A stretch of 64,000 nt of DNA. Source: Limonium bicolor. Taxonomy: Eukaryota > Streptophyta > Magnoliopsida > Caryophyllales > Plumbaginaceae. Shown here piece after piece: positions 22,643 through 36,200 of the stretch (position 1 is the stretch's first letter; every line of letters begins with the position of its first letter). The DNA is taken from NCBI GenBank assembly GCA_023374045.1, contig CM041776.1, forward strand, positions 476,025,375-476,089,374, read 5' to 3'. The position numbers were made by a program, and so were the translations under genes. The notes beneath the pieces were generated by a model. That model worked only from the letters and a program-made list of their open reading frames with translations, did not search any database and had not been told where the DNA came from.

Positions 22643-22687
<45 letters not shown>
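22640..22687. repeat. (TA)n microsatellite
   Basis: About 20 TA dinucleotides in the element A LTR, next to the hairpin cluster. Confidence 0.95.
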
Positions 22688-22690
<3 letters not shown>

Positions 22691-22723
22691 TAGTTATAAT
22701 CCTATAGTTTTTTTTTGTAAGTT

Positions 22724-23076
22724 ATGGGTCGTCCGACCCAGCGTCCGACCCAAGCCCTGGGTCGGACCATTCCAGTAGATTCTCGTCCTCTGAAATTCTC
22801 CCTGTCCGACCCAGCATTATTCTGTCCGACCCATACACCTCTGGGTCGGACCATTCCAGATTGTTTCGGGTCTATTGCCCAAGCCCTGTCCGACCCACGT
22901 CCGACTCACCCTCTGGGTCGGACGGAGTCAGAAACTTCGACAACATAATAATTTTTTTTTTGCATGTCCGACCCATGTCCGACTCACGGCCCTGGGTCGG
23001 ACCGTTCCAGAAAGATTTATTTTCGTTGTTTAAGTCATGTCCGACCCAGTGTCCGATCCAGGCTGTGGGTCGGACT
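22724..23076 (-). repeat. GTCCGACCCA hairpin cluster in LTR A
   Basis: Stems include GTCCGACCCA/TGGGTCGGAC at 22743-22767 (perfect, 5-nt loop) and longer-loop versions at about 22802-22855, 22887-22923, 22964-23003 and 23037-23076. A short GGGTCG-tc-CGACCC hairpin precedes them. Confidence 0.85.
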
Positions 23077-24754
23077 GTAGCAGGACACTGCTACAGACCT
23101 TATTTTTCTTTCCCATTTTCACCCATTGTTTCCCCAATCCTCCTACATGTAATCCCACATGTTTTAGTGCCATTTAGGCTTCCTTAAATACCTCAATTCA
23201 TTCACGAACCCCATTACTAAATTCATCAACCAATATATACAATTTCCTCACTCCATTTTAACATTTTCAACAGTTTTTCATTCTCTTATGCTACAGATTT
23301 TCGAACTCCATTCTACCATCGATTACTTCTCAACCAATGCCACCATTAGCATTCCAAATACATTTCCAAGCCATTGCAATACCTATACCCAAGACCAACA
23401 CTCTTTTTACCAATTCTTGCACACTAACCTTTCCTAACTTCTCCAATGCATATTAATACACCTTGCTACAGATTTTGTACTTCTTACTTCTCATACTACC
23501 ACTACCATTCTATAGCTACTAAACATCTCTACTAACTCCAATACACACCTTGGTTTTCCCATTTACCAAGTCATCCATACATATACATATTCCTACCAAA
23601 ATTTTGCCATAATTCATCTACTTTTCTTACTTGGCCACACATATCAATTCTCACCAAATTCATTCCTAATCTAGCCACACCCTTACAAGGGTCCTACCAG
23701 CAATCAACACAATATAAATCCATCCCAATACACCAATACTCCATCAAACATCAATACTAATACTCATACACAACATACTTGGCTCCAAGGCCTACAAACC
23801 ACATACTAATTCACAAATACTCAAACTTCCAAAATGACATTACTAATACATTATTTTGGGTTCCTTAATTAGTGCACCCATTCCCATTACTCTAATGCAA
23901 TTAGAACTTAACATTAGGAAGGAGCTCTTACCTTGAGCTTTTAAATTCCTTCTTTCTTTCTCATTTCTCCTCCTTCTTCCTTTCTTGCCCAAATCGGCCA
24001 TGTGGGGAATGGAGTTGCCCCACTCCATTCCCATCACCCAATGAACACAAAACACTACAATTAATATACTAACCCTTAAATTAATGCCAATTCATGGAAG
24101 TATTTGAAATGAAATTTCTAGGGTTTACCTTTGGAGAGTTTTAGAAGGGGTTTTAGCCCTTGGTTCAAGAAGGTGAATCCACCACCATTGCTAGGTTGAT
24201 ATTATGGTCAAAAGAGAGAGAAAAAATGGAGTGTTACAAATGGAGCAAAAATCGGTTATGAAGGAAGGTGAAGAAAACATGGGTTTTTCATGTAGATTTT
24301 TACCTTGTTGGAAAGAGGAGACTCCAAGCTCCATAATGGTGTGCTTTTCTCTTCAAATGGGGAAAACTCATGGAGATTAAATTCATCCTTTTCGAATTTT
24401 GAAAAGAGGGAATGATAGAGGATGATGATGGGAGTTCAAATATGTAATTTGTTTTCGATTTGGAGCTCACATGTGGATGGAGCATGAGGAAGAAGATAGA
24501 GTAGCCATTGTTGTTGTGGGGAGAGCTCAAAATCGCCCATTCCAGCAGAGAGAGGAGGGAGAATTCGATGAAGGGGAGGAAGGAAAGAGAGAGGTGAGTG
24601 AATTGTGAGAGTGAGGTGAGAGGGAAGGGAATAAAGTAGCTTTTACTTTATTGTTTTTTGCTTTTTGGCTCTCTTATTTAGTTAGCTAGTTACATGTGTG
24701 TGTGAGGGAGTTATTTGACTGATAACAACCGGCCCCCTACAGTTATATTAGCTG

Positions 24755-24785
24755 GAGCGTTTTTCGTCTTTTAAAGAAAACGCTC
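24755..24785 (-). repeat. Conserved GAGCGTTTT hairpin in LTR A
   Basis: GAGCGTTTT and AAAACGCTC flank a 13-nt loop. The same structure is found in LTRs B, C (both) and D, next to a CCGGTT...AACCGG pair, and is a candidate promoter-region element. Confidence 0.65.
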
Positions 24786-25261
24786 GTTATTTTACCCGGT
24801 TTAAGTACTGTCCACTAATCGGGCCCGTTTTCCGGAATTTTCCCGTTTCTTTATTTTTATTGGTTATTAAGCTTTTATAAATGCTTAATAATATTTATTT
24901 AATGACATATAATTTTTACGTGTTCGTTTGACCACTTAAAATCACGTTTTCGGGTTTTCTCGAAAAATGTGCGTTGAAGTTCTATTAGCGTTTTAATACA
25001 TTATTTGGATCCGTTTTCTTCGGGAGTTGTTCCCGTATATCATTTAGGTCTTATTAAACTTTTAGAATCCCCATAATACTCTAACCGAGGTCTCATACCT
25101 CCTACGGTTACTTAACGCTTATTTAGCGTTTTCCGCCTTTTAAGCGTTTCTTTATTTTCTTTTGGATTTATTTTTCCTTACCATATTAATTAGGTACCAT
25201 TAGGCCCTGAAATACGTATTAGACTAATTTTAATCCCTATATTTAAGTTCGGGGTATTTCA

Positions 25262-26444
25262 TGCGTCTAGCTAGAGACGTTAAACCCGGGCAGCTTGGAG
25301 GGAGGCAACCCACTATCTATCTTTTGTCTTTTCTTTTATTTTATTTTGATTTTTCTTTTTGTCCTATATTTCCATTTTATATGTTATAATAAAATGCAGG
25401 TTTTACTTGAGTACTTCTGGCTGTGTAGAATATTCTTTACAGGTACATTTCATGACATTCCACAGTTGTACTCAAGTGTGGGGGAGCTCTACACACTCTA
25501 CAAATTTTGGGGAGTACACTCTTTCCTTTATTAAATTGCATGCCCTGTTAATTTATTTCCATCTACGCAATGAGGGCATTGCTTGAGCTTAAGTGTTGGG
25601 GTGAAAGAGCCCTTTTCGGAGACACTTTATGCTTAAAATGTTTAAATCTCTCTACTTATCTTGCATGTGTTCAAAAATTAAAATTATGTACCCCGCTAAT
25701 ATAGGTTGTTCTCTTTAAAAACAAATATTGTTATGAATTGTGGGATAAAGGGGTACAAAAAAAATTGATTACTTTTGAGGAGCATTTCTCTTATGCGGTG
25801 TGACCAAATGATCTGCAATGGTTGGATTTTTATTGCTCAGGGTTTCTTTCTGTCCTCTCTCTTAGGGATTGCTAAGGGGTGCCTCTCTGTTTCAAAAAAA
25901 AGAGAAAATAATAATAAGCAAGGGACTTGCGAGACACCATTGGTAACCAACAAAGAGAGTTGAGTGTTCTTAAATACAAAAGCTTGATGCTTAAATATTA
26001 TCTTCTCATCTCTTATGAAAAAGTGAAACAAATGCATAAATCTATTTTTCCTTTTGTTTTCCCCTCAAATGCCCATTCTTGAGAGAAGTTGGCCATGGTA
26101 AAAGTTCTCAGAGTCACCGAAACAAAGAAGCATTGAAGCACCTTGGATCATACCCCGAAACTCTAATTTTATTTTACCTTGAGCACACCTATGCCACAAG
26201 CAGTTGATGGATCACACTCCTCAAAAAGTTAAAGATCTTGAACTGTTCACCTCCTTATCATACCTTTCATAATAATATTTGTTAGTATTGAGCATTCCCT
26301 ACTTTGGTTAAACATGAGGAAAACCAAGCTAGGAGCAAAGTAGACAAAGGGACGAACGCATAGGCGCAAACGGATCTTAAAACGGAGTCCAAACGAACAA
26401 TGTAGAGACGGTCAAAGTTCGCGAAAGAAATGTACTCGTCCGTG
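25262..26444 (+). mobile_element. Athila-like 3' end fragment
   Basis: GACGTTAAACC...GCAGCTTGG, GGGAGGCAACCCA, a T-rich tract and then GAGGGCATTGCTTGAGCTTA (25572-25591) followed by a G-rich purine tract recall the region between ORF and 3' LTR in Athila elements. Sequence after about 25602 may be the start of its LTR; near 26385 AAAACGGAGTCCAAACGAA is a motif I associate with Athila LTRs. No coding sequence. Element A lies on its left and C interrupts it on the right. Confidence 0.5.
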
Positions 26445-29400
26445 TGTAACACCCCAACTAACAACAACACACTTAACAACAAACTGCAGCGGAAATCACA
26501 ACTCATAACATCCCTTAACTCCTTGGTGTTACACGTCGTTAACCACCCACGTGGCCAACAAGGCTAACATTCGTACATTGTACCGGTCTGATGGACTAAA
26601 CTCCCGAGCAACTACACATTAATCCCGTTCCATGTCCGACAATCATTATACACTTACATTACAACGGTACCGAGTATTTACCAACTAACGCCGATACATT
26701 TTCGGTCTTACTACACCTACCATACATACACATCTTCCATGACTACCCACATTCAAACGACTACCCCGTCCTACTCTCGAACGGCTTCCAGTTCCTTGTA
26801 CCTGAAACAGGAAAAGAAGAAAGGGTGGCCCCCCAGGGGGCTCAGCACCTTTGCTGGTATGGTAATCCCGCAGCCCGCATGCTACCGGGCCACGCACAAC
26901 TATTTGTCGTCTTAGCATGCGGTTGATTTTATTTCAAACATGCACAAACTGTACACACATATCATGCTTATAAAGCAGACATCCATTAACAGGATACAAA
27001 CACAAGGTTAGCACACCCAACATAACAATATACTCCACTCAATAACGTTCACAAACTTAATACCATTCTTCTTAGAGGATATACACTTTACTTAGGTTGT
27101 GCCGGAGGTAATATAGGCCCGAGCACACCATACATACATTTCCTTCACTTAGGTGTGGCGGCCTCATATAGGACCGATCACACCATACACAATTCCCCCT
27201 AGCTCCAATAATGATGAGTTAGGTAAGCCTTGGTTAAGCTTGTGGGTGGTTGTAATTCGAGGGGGAAAAACAACCATAACATAACAGAGAGGGAGTCGAA
27301 GCGAACATAAGCATCAACACCCTAACAACATTACACATAATTTCCCCCTAACCCGATTGGAGGTCGGGTAGGTAAGCTTTGGCTAAGCTAGTGGGAGCTC
27401 GAACATCCAAGAAGGATAAACAACCCTAACATAACAGAGTGGGAGTTAATTCACATATACACATCAACTCCCAAAACAACACGCGCGACCGGAACGACCG
27501 GATTCCTCACCCCCCATAACATATACATATTAGTTAAGGTTCCTTCATGGAACTTATCACATACAACCACATAGTGTTACTAACTCGGTTAGACACATAA
27601 GGGAAGTAACATCCCTTTTCAACAAACATGGATAACTGTATCCGATAACAACAACATACTAAACAAGTCACACATCTCACACATAGTCACAACATACACT
27701 AACGCACGGATAGTCGTAGTTAGAACGTTCCCGTAGGTTGGGACGTTTGTTCCGAATACCGATCTCTTATGTGACCCTAGACACAGTTAACTAAGGTTTA
27801 ACACTTTCGAGGTTAAACGGTATCGGACTAGGCACGCCACATATATGAATTACTGTAAACTCATTTCATGTTTTATCTTACAAGGTGGCAAACACACAGA
27901 AAAACACATTGGCATACAAGCCGGTGTAATCCGGTAGGACACAGGTTGCAAGAAAACCATACCTGTCACCGAAGGTTCACTCTAACGTCCCATCACATGT
28001 TCCTTGAAAACTCTTTGAACCACTGGTAATATTATAACTATCTCCATTAACATCGGGGTAATATAATTATTTAACGACTAATGCGCCCATGGTTAACCCC
28101 GTTATCCCGTTATACTTAATTTTACTCTTGTGATCTTAAGTTCACAACTCTCACATCAAACCTAACACTTGCTTACACATCTTTAGGCCTTTACATGTCA
28201 CCAAACAAGGCCTAAACATCATCCAAAACCATTACCATCCAATCCCCCATCATTAGAAGGCTGAAGCACACTTATAGAGCAAAATGGAGTTCAAAAGATT
28301 ATCGGTCATTTTCAAATCAAAATATACATAATCATATGCCAAAACATGTCAAAACAGATAGTACTCGAAAAGAGGAATCCAACGCCGCAAACGGCACTCA
28401 AAACGGAGTTCAAACGAAAAAGTTATGCAAAAACAAAGGCTGGTCCGAACATGCGTCCGACCTTGCATGTTTGGACATAAGCCGAGAGTCTGAAAATCTT
28501 CCAACGTATGATGTCCGAACTTCAATGTTCGGACACATGTTCGGACATACCGAAAACTGCAAAATCAATTACGGAAAACAGCCAGAACCAAGCCACAAAT
28601 CCCCCACAAAAACATAAACTTATAGTAGCAAAATAGCCCATCGAAAACACATTTCCACGGGGTTTTAACGCATCATACACACATTAAAATCAACCAAAAA
28701 CATCACCAAATCAAAGAGTCAAAACACTCATTTTCTACCAAAATTTCGCCATAACCTCCCCATAAACCTTACATGTCCACATCCACCAATTTTCACCATT
28801 TGCAATCCTAATCTAACCACACCCTTATAAGGGTCCTATAAGCACATAACAATTCCTCAAATTCCATCAAAAACAACATAATCACCATAAACTCCATAAC
28901 CACAATATCAATCACAAACTCAAAACATTTGGCTCTAAAGGCCCTCCATTCAACCATTAATTCACAAACCTCCCTAAAATCAATTAAACACATTTCCAAC
29001 ATAGATTTTTAAATCCACAATTTTGGGTTCATTAATTTGTTTACCCATCCCAAACACTTAAACAATTTTAAACAAGGTTTAAGGTGGATTCCTTACCTTA
29101 ATTTCACAAGTCTCCTTAATTCTTCTCTTGCTCCTCATCTCCTCAAAATCGGTCAAGAGGGTATGGAGTTTCCAAACTCCATCCCAACATTCAAGAACAC
29201 AAAACACACTCAATTAATTATCCAAACCCTTAGAAAACTCAATTAACTCAAAGGGCTTAGAACGCAAGTTAGGGTTTACCTTTTTTGAAGTTTTTAAGAG
29301 GGATTCTCACCCTTGAATCAAGAAGGGAAATACTCCACCATTGAAGGGTTAATTTGGAGCTCAAAAACAAGGATAAAAACAAGGTATCAAAAATGGGTGA

Positions 29401-30385
29401 AAAATCGATTTACACCAAGAGATGAAGGAAAAAACGACTTTTTCTTGGGAATTTTTACCTTAGAAGGAAGAGGAGACTCCAAGCTCCACATTGGTGCCAT
29501 TTTCTCTTCAAATGGGGAAAACCCATGGAGGTCAACTTCATCCTTTTGGAATTTCGAAAAGAGAGGATGATAGAGGAGGATGAGAGGAAGAAGAAATATG
29601 TGATTTGATTTTGATTTGGAGCTCAAATGGAGCTTGGGCATGAGGTTGAACATGGAGTAGCCATGGGAGGGCTTCAAGAACGTTCAACCAGCAGAGAGGG
29701 AGAAGGGAACCGGTGGAGGAAGAAAGAAAGAGAGGAAAGAGAAAATGAGGGGAGAGAGAGAGTGGGTGGGGTATAAGTGGTGTTTCTATTTTTTTTTTTT
29801 TACTCTATTAATTAGTTAACTAGTCTTATGTGAGTGAGCTGTTTACATTAATAAAACGGCCCACTAATGTATACACGCTGGAGCGTTTTTCGTCTTTTAA
29901 CAGAAAACGCTCGTTTATTTACCCGGTTTGGTACTATTCACTAAACGTGACCGTTTTCTGGAATTTTCTCATTCCTTTAATTTTAATGGCTATTAAACTC
30001 CCATTAACGTTAAATTATAGTTACATAACCAACTATTATTTATACGGGGTCATTTAACTGTTTAAAGTCACGGTTTCAGGATTTCTCGAAAAACGCGCTT
30101 TAAGATGCCGTTAGCGTTTTAACGCATTGTTTGGATCCGTTTCTTCCGGAATTTTTCCCACATGTTCTTAATGTGTAATTAAGGTATAAAAGTATATTTA
30201 TAACCCTAATGAAGGTTATGTACCTCCTAAAATAATTAAATACGCGTTTTCATGTTTTGTGACTTTTACGCATTTTCTTCTTCTTTTTGGTTTCTATTTC
30301 TTCACCAATGATCTTGAGGACTTATTTAGCCTTAGAAAATCATGATTACACAATTAATTAGCACATTAAGGTTTGGGGTATTTCA
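26445..30385 (-). mobile_element. Element C 3' LTR, Tekay-type (3.94 kb)
   Basis: On the minus strand it starts TGAAATACCCCAAACCTT and ends GGGGTGTTACA. It is the left-hand copy of a near-identical pair (the other at 39931-43883); by eye the two are about 98 percent alike, so the insertion is fairly recent. It carries two strong GTCCGAAC hairpins (28437-28555) and the GAGCGTTTT stem (29881-29912). Confidence 0.9.
28437..28555 (-). repeat. GTCCGAAC hairpin cluster in LTR C (left)
   Basis: TGTCCGAAC-ttcaat-GTTCGGACA (28512-28535) is perfect. An upstream pair TCCGAACATGC/GCATGTTTGGA contains one G-T pair that is a perfect match in the right-hand LTR copy. The plus strand just before it reads AAAACGGAGTTCAAACGAA, an Athila-LTR-like module. 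Confidence 0.85.
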
Positions 30386-30425
30386 ATCTACCCCCCTTTA
30401 AAGAACTTCGTCCTCGAAGTTCACA
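30386..30425 (-). other. Polypurine tract and pre-PPT hairpin of element C
   Basis: The minus strand reads AACTTCG-agga-CGAAGTT, then CTTTAAAGGGGGGTAGAT abutting the LTR. This pre-PPT hairpin type is characteristic of Tekay/Del elements as I recall them. Confidence 0.85.
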
Positions 30426-31617
30426 CTTCCCACGCATCAATTGAATTGGAACACGGGGATTACTTACAAAATAAAACTTCCATAACCAAACACACTTTAC
30501 ATCACAACCTCGGACTTAACGGTCCGAGTTACATATCCACATCCATACATAACATAACATACTTACATGATAACCTCGAACTCAACGGTCCGGGTATCTT
30601 ATCAACATCTGTACTTACATAATAACCCTTAGACTTTCAGGTATGGGCAACATAACTACATTTAGACACTTAGGTCTTGATAACATAACAACCTTTAGAC
30701 ACATAGGTCTAGGTAACATAACACTTTCGGAACTCAACCACATTAGGACTCAAGGCCAAAATAATAATTATTACACATACCACACAACATGTCATAGCAT
30801 GTATATCAACCAGAAATTCCTTTTCCATCTCTCCATGGGTTCGAGACCCATGTTGAGTACATATACATTGTGATCCCGCAGAACCCGGTCGCGATGGACA
30901 CCTTCTGGTCCCCGTCCCTTTGGGAGATCAAAACAGTCACATACATCTTTAAAATATACTTCTCATGTCACCGGTCCGAAGACAAGGGCTCATTCGTCCT
31001 CAGCTCGTGAGCAAGTAATACAAAAATACCCCTTTATGAGGTTAAGTAGAATGAAATCCTTTATTGGAAAATACCAATTGAAAATCCTTTTACAAGGTCA
31101 AGTAAAAGAAGTCATTCCTTTAAAAATACCACTTAAGAATCTTAGAAATATTAATTGAAGTCTTGAAAATACCAATTGAAAATCTGAAACCACCAATTTA
31201 AGATTCTTTTGAAAACAGAATACAACTCCAAGTCCAACTTTGCTAACTGCATCTTATTCTTGATGTGATTATTTGTGACCACTTATAGGGAGTTTCAAGA
31301 ATCATCCAACCCTGATGTGATCAGCATCAGTGTTGAACTATCTTTCCACCCCAATTTGTGTTCGGCTTCCCTTGATCTCATGATAATCGAGTTTCACCTC
31401 CCACTTCATTTTCAAACAACAACTAATTCAAGCATGAAACATTTTCTATCTTTTAATCCATCTAGTCATAATCATTACATCTCCAAGGGATAGAACTCTG
31501 TCTATCAATCATCACCCAATTTCAACTTAGTCCAAGTTACCTAGGGAATTTAATTCCTACTAGGTTCTATATCGGTTTCATACCTCTCATAAATCACACA
31601 ACACTGTATATATACAC

Positions 31618-31661
<44 letters not shown>

Positions 31662-33291
31662 CAAAATATAATACATAATATCACATTTGGTATCATATGA
31701 ACATATATGGTCGGGGTTTTAGTTCCCCGGGAGTTTTTTTCTACTCCCTTATACTTATACTTCCTCACACATCCGTTAACACAATGAACACACTTATCAC
31801 TATGGTATTCGCATCTTCTGTGCGCAATTACCATAATTAAACCATGAATGAATGCGTATGTTTATGTAACACACGCACCAATCATCAAATAAATCATTTT
31901 GTGCTATGCACACCATAGTTCACGTACACTTGTACGGTAAAACACACTAAACAGTTTTGCGCTCTACCCCCCTTAAAAGGGATTACGCCCACATAATCAA
32001 TCACTTAACATTGGTTTAAAATGTTCTTCCGTCGTGAAGTGTTTTATCTCCACGCGGTCTGTTATACAACGTGTTCTGGTTAGAGGATCTTAACCATATT
32101 GGCGGTTTAGTCCCTAAACCAAGACTTCTCACCAGAGTTTGTTTAACTCGTAACCGGTTTCGGTTCTGGCCTGTGGGGTTTCTAGGCGTTAATAAATAGC
32201 CATCCACTATTCGCTACACACATCCAACACTAGGATTGCTGGCTCACTAGTTTCTGCTGCGCAACTCTTGGTAACTTTATGGCTTAGTTTGCCCCCATGC
32301 ATCATTCTTACCATATTGTACATCTTCGATTATCACCTTCATCTTGGTAATAACGGTTTCTCAACCGACGCGTGGTATTTCTTACCATGAGCGAACTTGG
32401 TGAGTTACAAACTTACTATCCACTTCCATGATAATTTACTGTACTCCTCAATGACTTACTTGCTTTCATCCGACTTACTGTCGGTTGGGTTTGAGCTACT
32501 ACCTATTGCGTAGTACTCTGTCGGTTATTTCCAACACTTGAGGTATATTCCATACCGATATTTAATAATTGTGTTACTGTAGTCACTTATGCCAATCAAG
32601 TATCCTTTGATTGGTACGACCGTGCTTCTCTTATGCATCGGTCTTATCACACCATAAGTCTTGTTCTTCTATCACATTTAACATTTCCCCAACTTCCTAG
32701 CTATCTCATTTGATCATTACCGCGCAAGCGCAATACCGAAACACTCAGTCATACAGAGTGCAGGGGCGTAAACTCTTGACAGTAAATCTCTTATGCGATT
32801 GCGATCGGAATTCATACTGAGTTTCTTATCACATAGTACCGACCATTGGCTTATTGCCCAGTCTGCGTATCATCACTTACATTGTATTTCCACTGAGTCT
32901 AACTCATAATTCTGCTTAGTTGCCATACTTCGTTTAACCATACTTATACAACGGTCGCTTATTGCGCACCGTATTCTTACTTCTTGTACAACACTAACAC
33001 GGCATCGCTCCCATATTAGCTTCTGCTCATGTATTCCCACCATTCGTATTTTTGATTCGTCATTATTAGGATGACTACTGAATACAATATTCCTCAAGTC
33101 TTTATGCTCCTGGAACGTTGTTCACCCTACATTTAGCATCACACACTTATAGTGGTTGCTATTTGACTTATTACTCTTCCGGTCTCCAAACCGGTACAAA
33201 CATATCTTCTCATATTATTCTTATTCAAATCACCCTGGGTAATAACAACATGGTTAATCTTTAACATATTTCTTGAACTTGGTTCACATAA
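30426..33291 (-). mobile_element. Element C internal region, 3' half (non-coding)
   Basis: This includes a 3' UTR-like part down to an inner PPT-like site (31961-31981, minus-strand TTAAGGGGGGTAGAGC). Beyond that the sequence aligns with A and B, including AGTCATACAGAGTGCAG near 32747. No gag-pol motifs. A TA repeat lies at 31617-31663. Confidence 0.7.
31617..31663. repeat. (TA)n microsatellite
   Basis: TA-rich simple repeat in the 3' non-coding part of element C. Confidence 0.9.
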
Positions 33292-33296
33292 CTACC

Positions 33297-36200
33297 TTTA
33301 ATACCCCGGATCTAAAAATGGTGATTAAATTACTCTAATAAAATTATTAAGGGCCTAATGGTGCCTAAAGAGTATTGGTAAAAAGAATAAAACCAAAAGA
33401 AAAGAGAAAACGCTTGAAAAGTGAAAAACGCTAAAATGTGCGTTAAATGAGTGTAAGAGATATATGATCTCGAGAGGGTCCGAGATGGATTCCTAAGGCT
33501 TAGTTAGGCCTAATTAGTATACGGGAATGATTCCCGAAGAAAACGGATCCAAATAATGGATTAAAACGCTAACGGAGTTTAAAGCACGTTTTTCGAGAAA
33601 AACCCGAAAACGTGACTTTAAGTGGTCAAATGGACCCGCGAAAATTATAGTTGATTATATAACTATAATTAAGTATTAATGGAAGCTTAATAGCCATTAA
33701 AAATAAAGAAACGAGAAAAATCCGAAAAAACGGGCCCGGTTAGTGAATAGTGCCAAACCGGGTAAAATAACGAGCGTTTTCTGTCAGAAAACGAAAAAAC
33801 GCTCCAGCTCACTAATATAGTGGGGGCCGGTTTTATTAAATGAGAAGCCTCCCCCTCTCATGTTTATTAGTTAACAAATAAAGAAAGAAAGAAAGTAAAG
33901 GAGGAGAGAGAAAAGTAAAAAGAAAACATAAAAGTATTCTCTCACTCTCTTTCCTCTCACTTTCCCTCCTTCTTCTTTTCTTCTCCTTCTCCACGATTTC
34001 TTTCCTTCCTCTCGTGTGCTGTGCGACATGGAAGCTCCACCCATGGCTTCTCCACCTTCTTCTCCTTGCCCAAGCTTCATTCTTGCTCCGAATTGAAAAA
34101 TAATTGCATATTTAAACTCCTCTCATCAAACTCTACCTTTCCCTCTTTTCAAAATCCCAAAAGCTTGAAGTTCATTTTCGAGGGTGTTGCCCATTTGAGG
34201 AGAAAAGCACACCATTAGGTAGCTTGAAGCTCCCTCTTTCTATCAAGGTAAAAATATCCATAAAAAGGTCTTGTTTTCTTCATCTTGTACCTTGGCCGAT
34301 TTTGGTCTCTAATGGAGCCTTGTTTATTTCTCTTATGAGCATTGTTTCAATCCCTAAAATCTTGGAGGGAGTTACTCTTGATTCTTGATCAAAACCCCAT
34401 CTTAGGGTTTCAAGGTAATCACTAATTTTAGAGCTTTAAGCATTTTAAATTAATGAGGTTAAGTGTTTTTACTTAAACTCATTTCTTGCTTTGAACATGA
34501 ATGGGAGATGGGCAATTCTTGGCCTTTGGCGATTTCCAAGCAAGATAAAAGAGAAGAGAAAGAAGAGGAGTGAAAAGAGTAAAGGCTTGTGAAGTAAGGT
34601 AAACAAATTTACCTTGGAGCCTAACTTAATGTTTTAGCATTGGGAAGGGAAAATAAATAAAGGAATGAACCCAAACATGTGTGGAATGTGATTGTTGATA
34701 TGAGGATAATTGTAATGATAAGTGTGCTTGTAAAGAAATAATACAAGTGAGAAAAACATTTGTGAAAAAAGTGTTTGTATGAGCTATGACTTTCTGGATT
34801 ATGCATTGTGATGCATTTGGGAAGTGATGAATTTTATGTTTTGTGTGTATGCTGGTAGAACCCTTGGGGTTTGGTAGTTTTAGGTTGAATTAAGTGATAA
34901 TATGAGCTTTGGCGATGTTAGAGAAGTAGCCAAGTTATGGCAAAATTTATGTGGGAACCTAAGTGGTTTAAGTGATGTTTGTGTGGTGAATAACCTAGTT
35001 AGAGTGTTGTTGGAGTTGAATTGGGTAATGATCACCCCAAGAATATGAGAGGATGGTTGTGGTGGGATTTGTGCAAAAATCCTAGCAAAGAGTTGTTAAA
35101 TGTTGAAGGGTTTGTAGAAAAATAAATAGATTTAGGCCTTAAGAGTGAGTCATGAACTTGGTAAGAGGTGTGCATTATGTTGGAAGTTTTGGAGAAATTT
35201 GGCTAAGTGTTTAAAGGCTTGGAAAGTGAGGATTTTGCCTGTCCGACTTCCTCGAACTTGGAAGTTCGGAAGGCTCTGTGGTTAGGAAATTTTTCATTCT
35301 CGAACTGTGTCCGAACTTGGGAAGTCCGGACACAGTTCGGACGTACCTATTTCTCCGTAGAATCATCCTCGAACTGTTGTCCGAAACTTGGGAAGTCCGG
35401 ACACAGTTCGGAAGCATGACTTCTGTAATGAATTCCTCTCAGTCGTCGAACTTCCGAAGTCCGGCACAAAGTTCGGACGTGTTTGTTCTGTTCTCTCCTA
35501 AAGTCACGGCTTGCGTCCGAACTTGGAAGTTTGGACACAAGGTTCGGACAGGCCACTATACGGACCAAAAATGTTTTTTAAGTTGGGAAAATGATGCCTA
35601 AATGGTAATTACCTAGTAAAGATGGGTGTGAGGTGTTTAGACCAGTTAGGTGTTGTTGTAAAGGTGTAAATGATGGAGGTTTGAATGTTAATGATGTATA
35701 AGATGTTAAGGCCTTGTTGGTGACATGTAAAGGCCCTAGGAAGTGTGAGAAAGTGTTTGAAGTGATTGAGAAGTGAGAAACTCAAATTGAAGAGTAAAAC
35801 CGAGTTATGGGATAACGGGGTAAATACGGGAATAGCATTTTATTATGTACCGTATGAGTTTAGTGTTAACAATAATGTTTGAAACATTATCAGAGAGTCG
35901 TGCGTGACCCGAGCATGGTGAGATGCCACGGTAAAGTACAAACCCCGGTGAAAGGTATGATTTTCTCATGCCCCGTATGCTAACCGAGTTACTCTGATTG
36001 TGTGTTTGTTTGCGGCTTAAGCAAGATTAAAGCATGAAAATAATCCCTTGTTTGATTATGTATGCTTGATGATTTTTGAAACTAACATACTTGTATGCCG
36101 GTGTGGTCTAACGTAGCGCATAGACCGGTCTTAGTGAGTAGATTGCTAGAAACCCGTTGAACGGTAGTCACATAACCAAAGGTAATATGCAAACACACAT

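Larger units (their letters stand above)
21034..25261 (-). mobile_element. Element A 5' LTR, Tekay-type (4.23 kb)
   Basis: On the minus strand it starts TGAAATACCCCGAACTT and ends GGGGTGTTACA, followed by the primer site. It is closely similar to the LTR of element B at both ends. It contains the hairpin cluster (22724-23076), a TA repeat and the conserved GAGCGTTTT stem (24755-24785). No protein-coding sequence. Confidence 0.85.
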
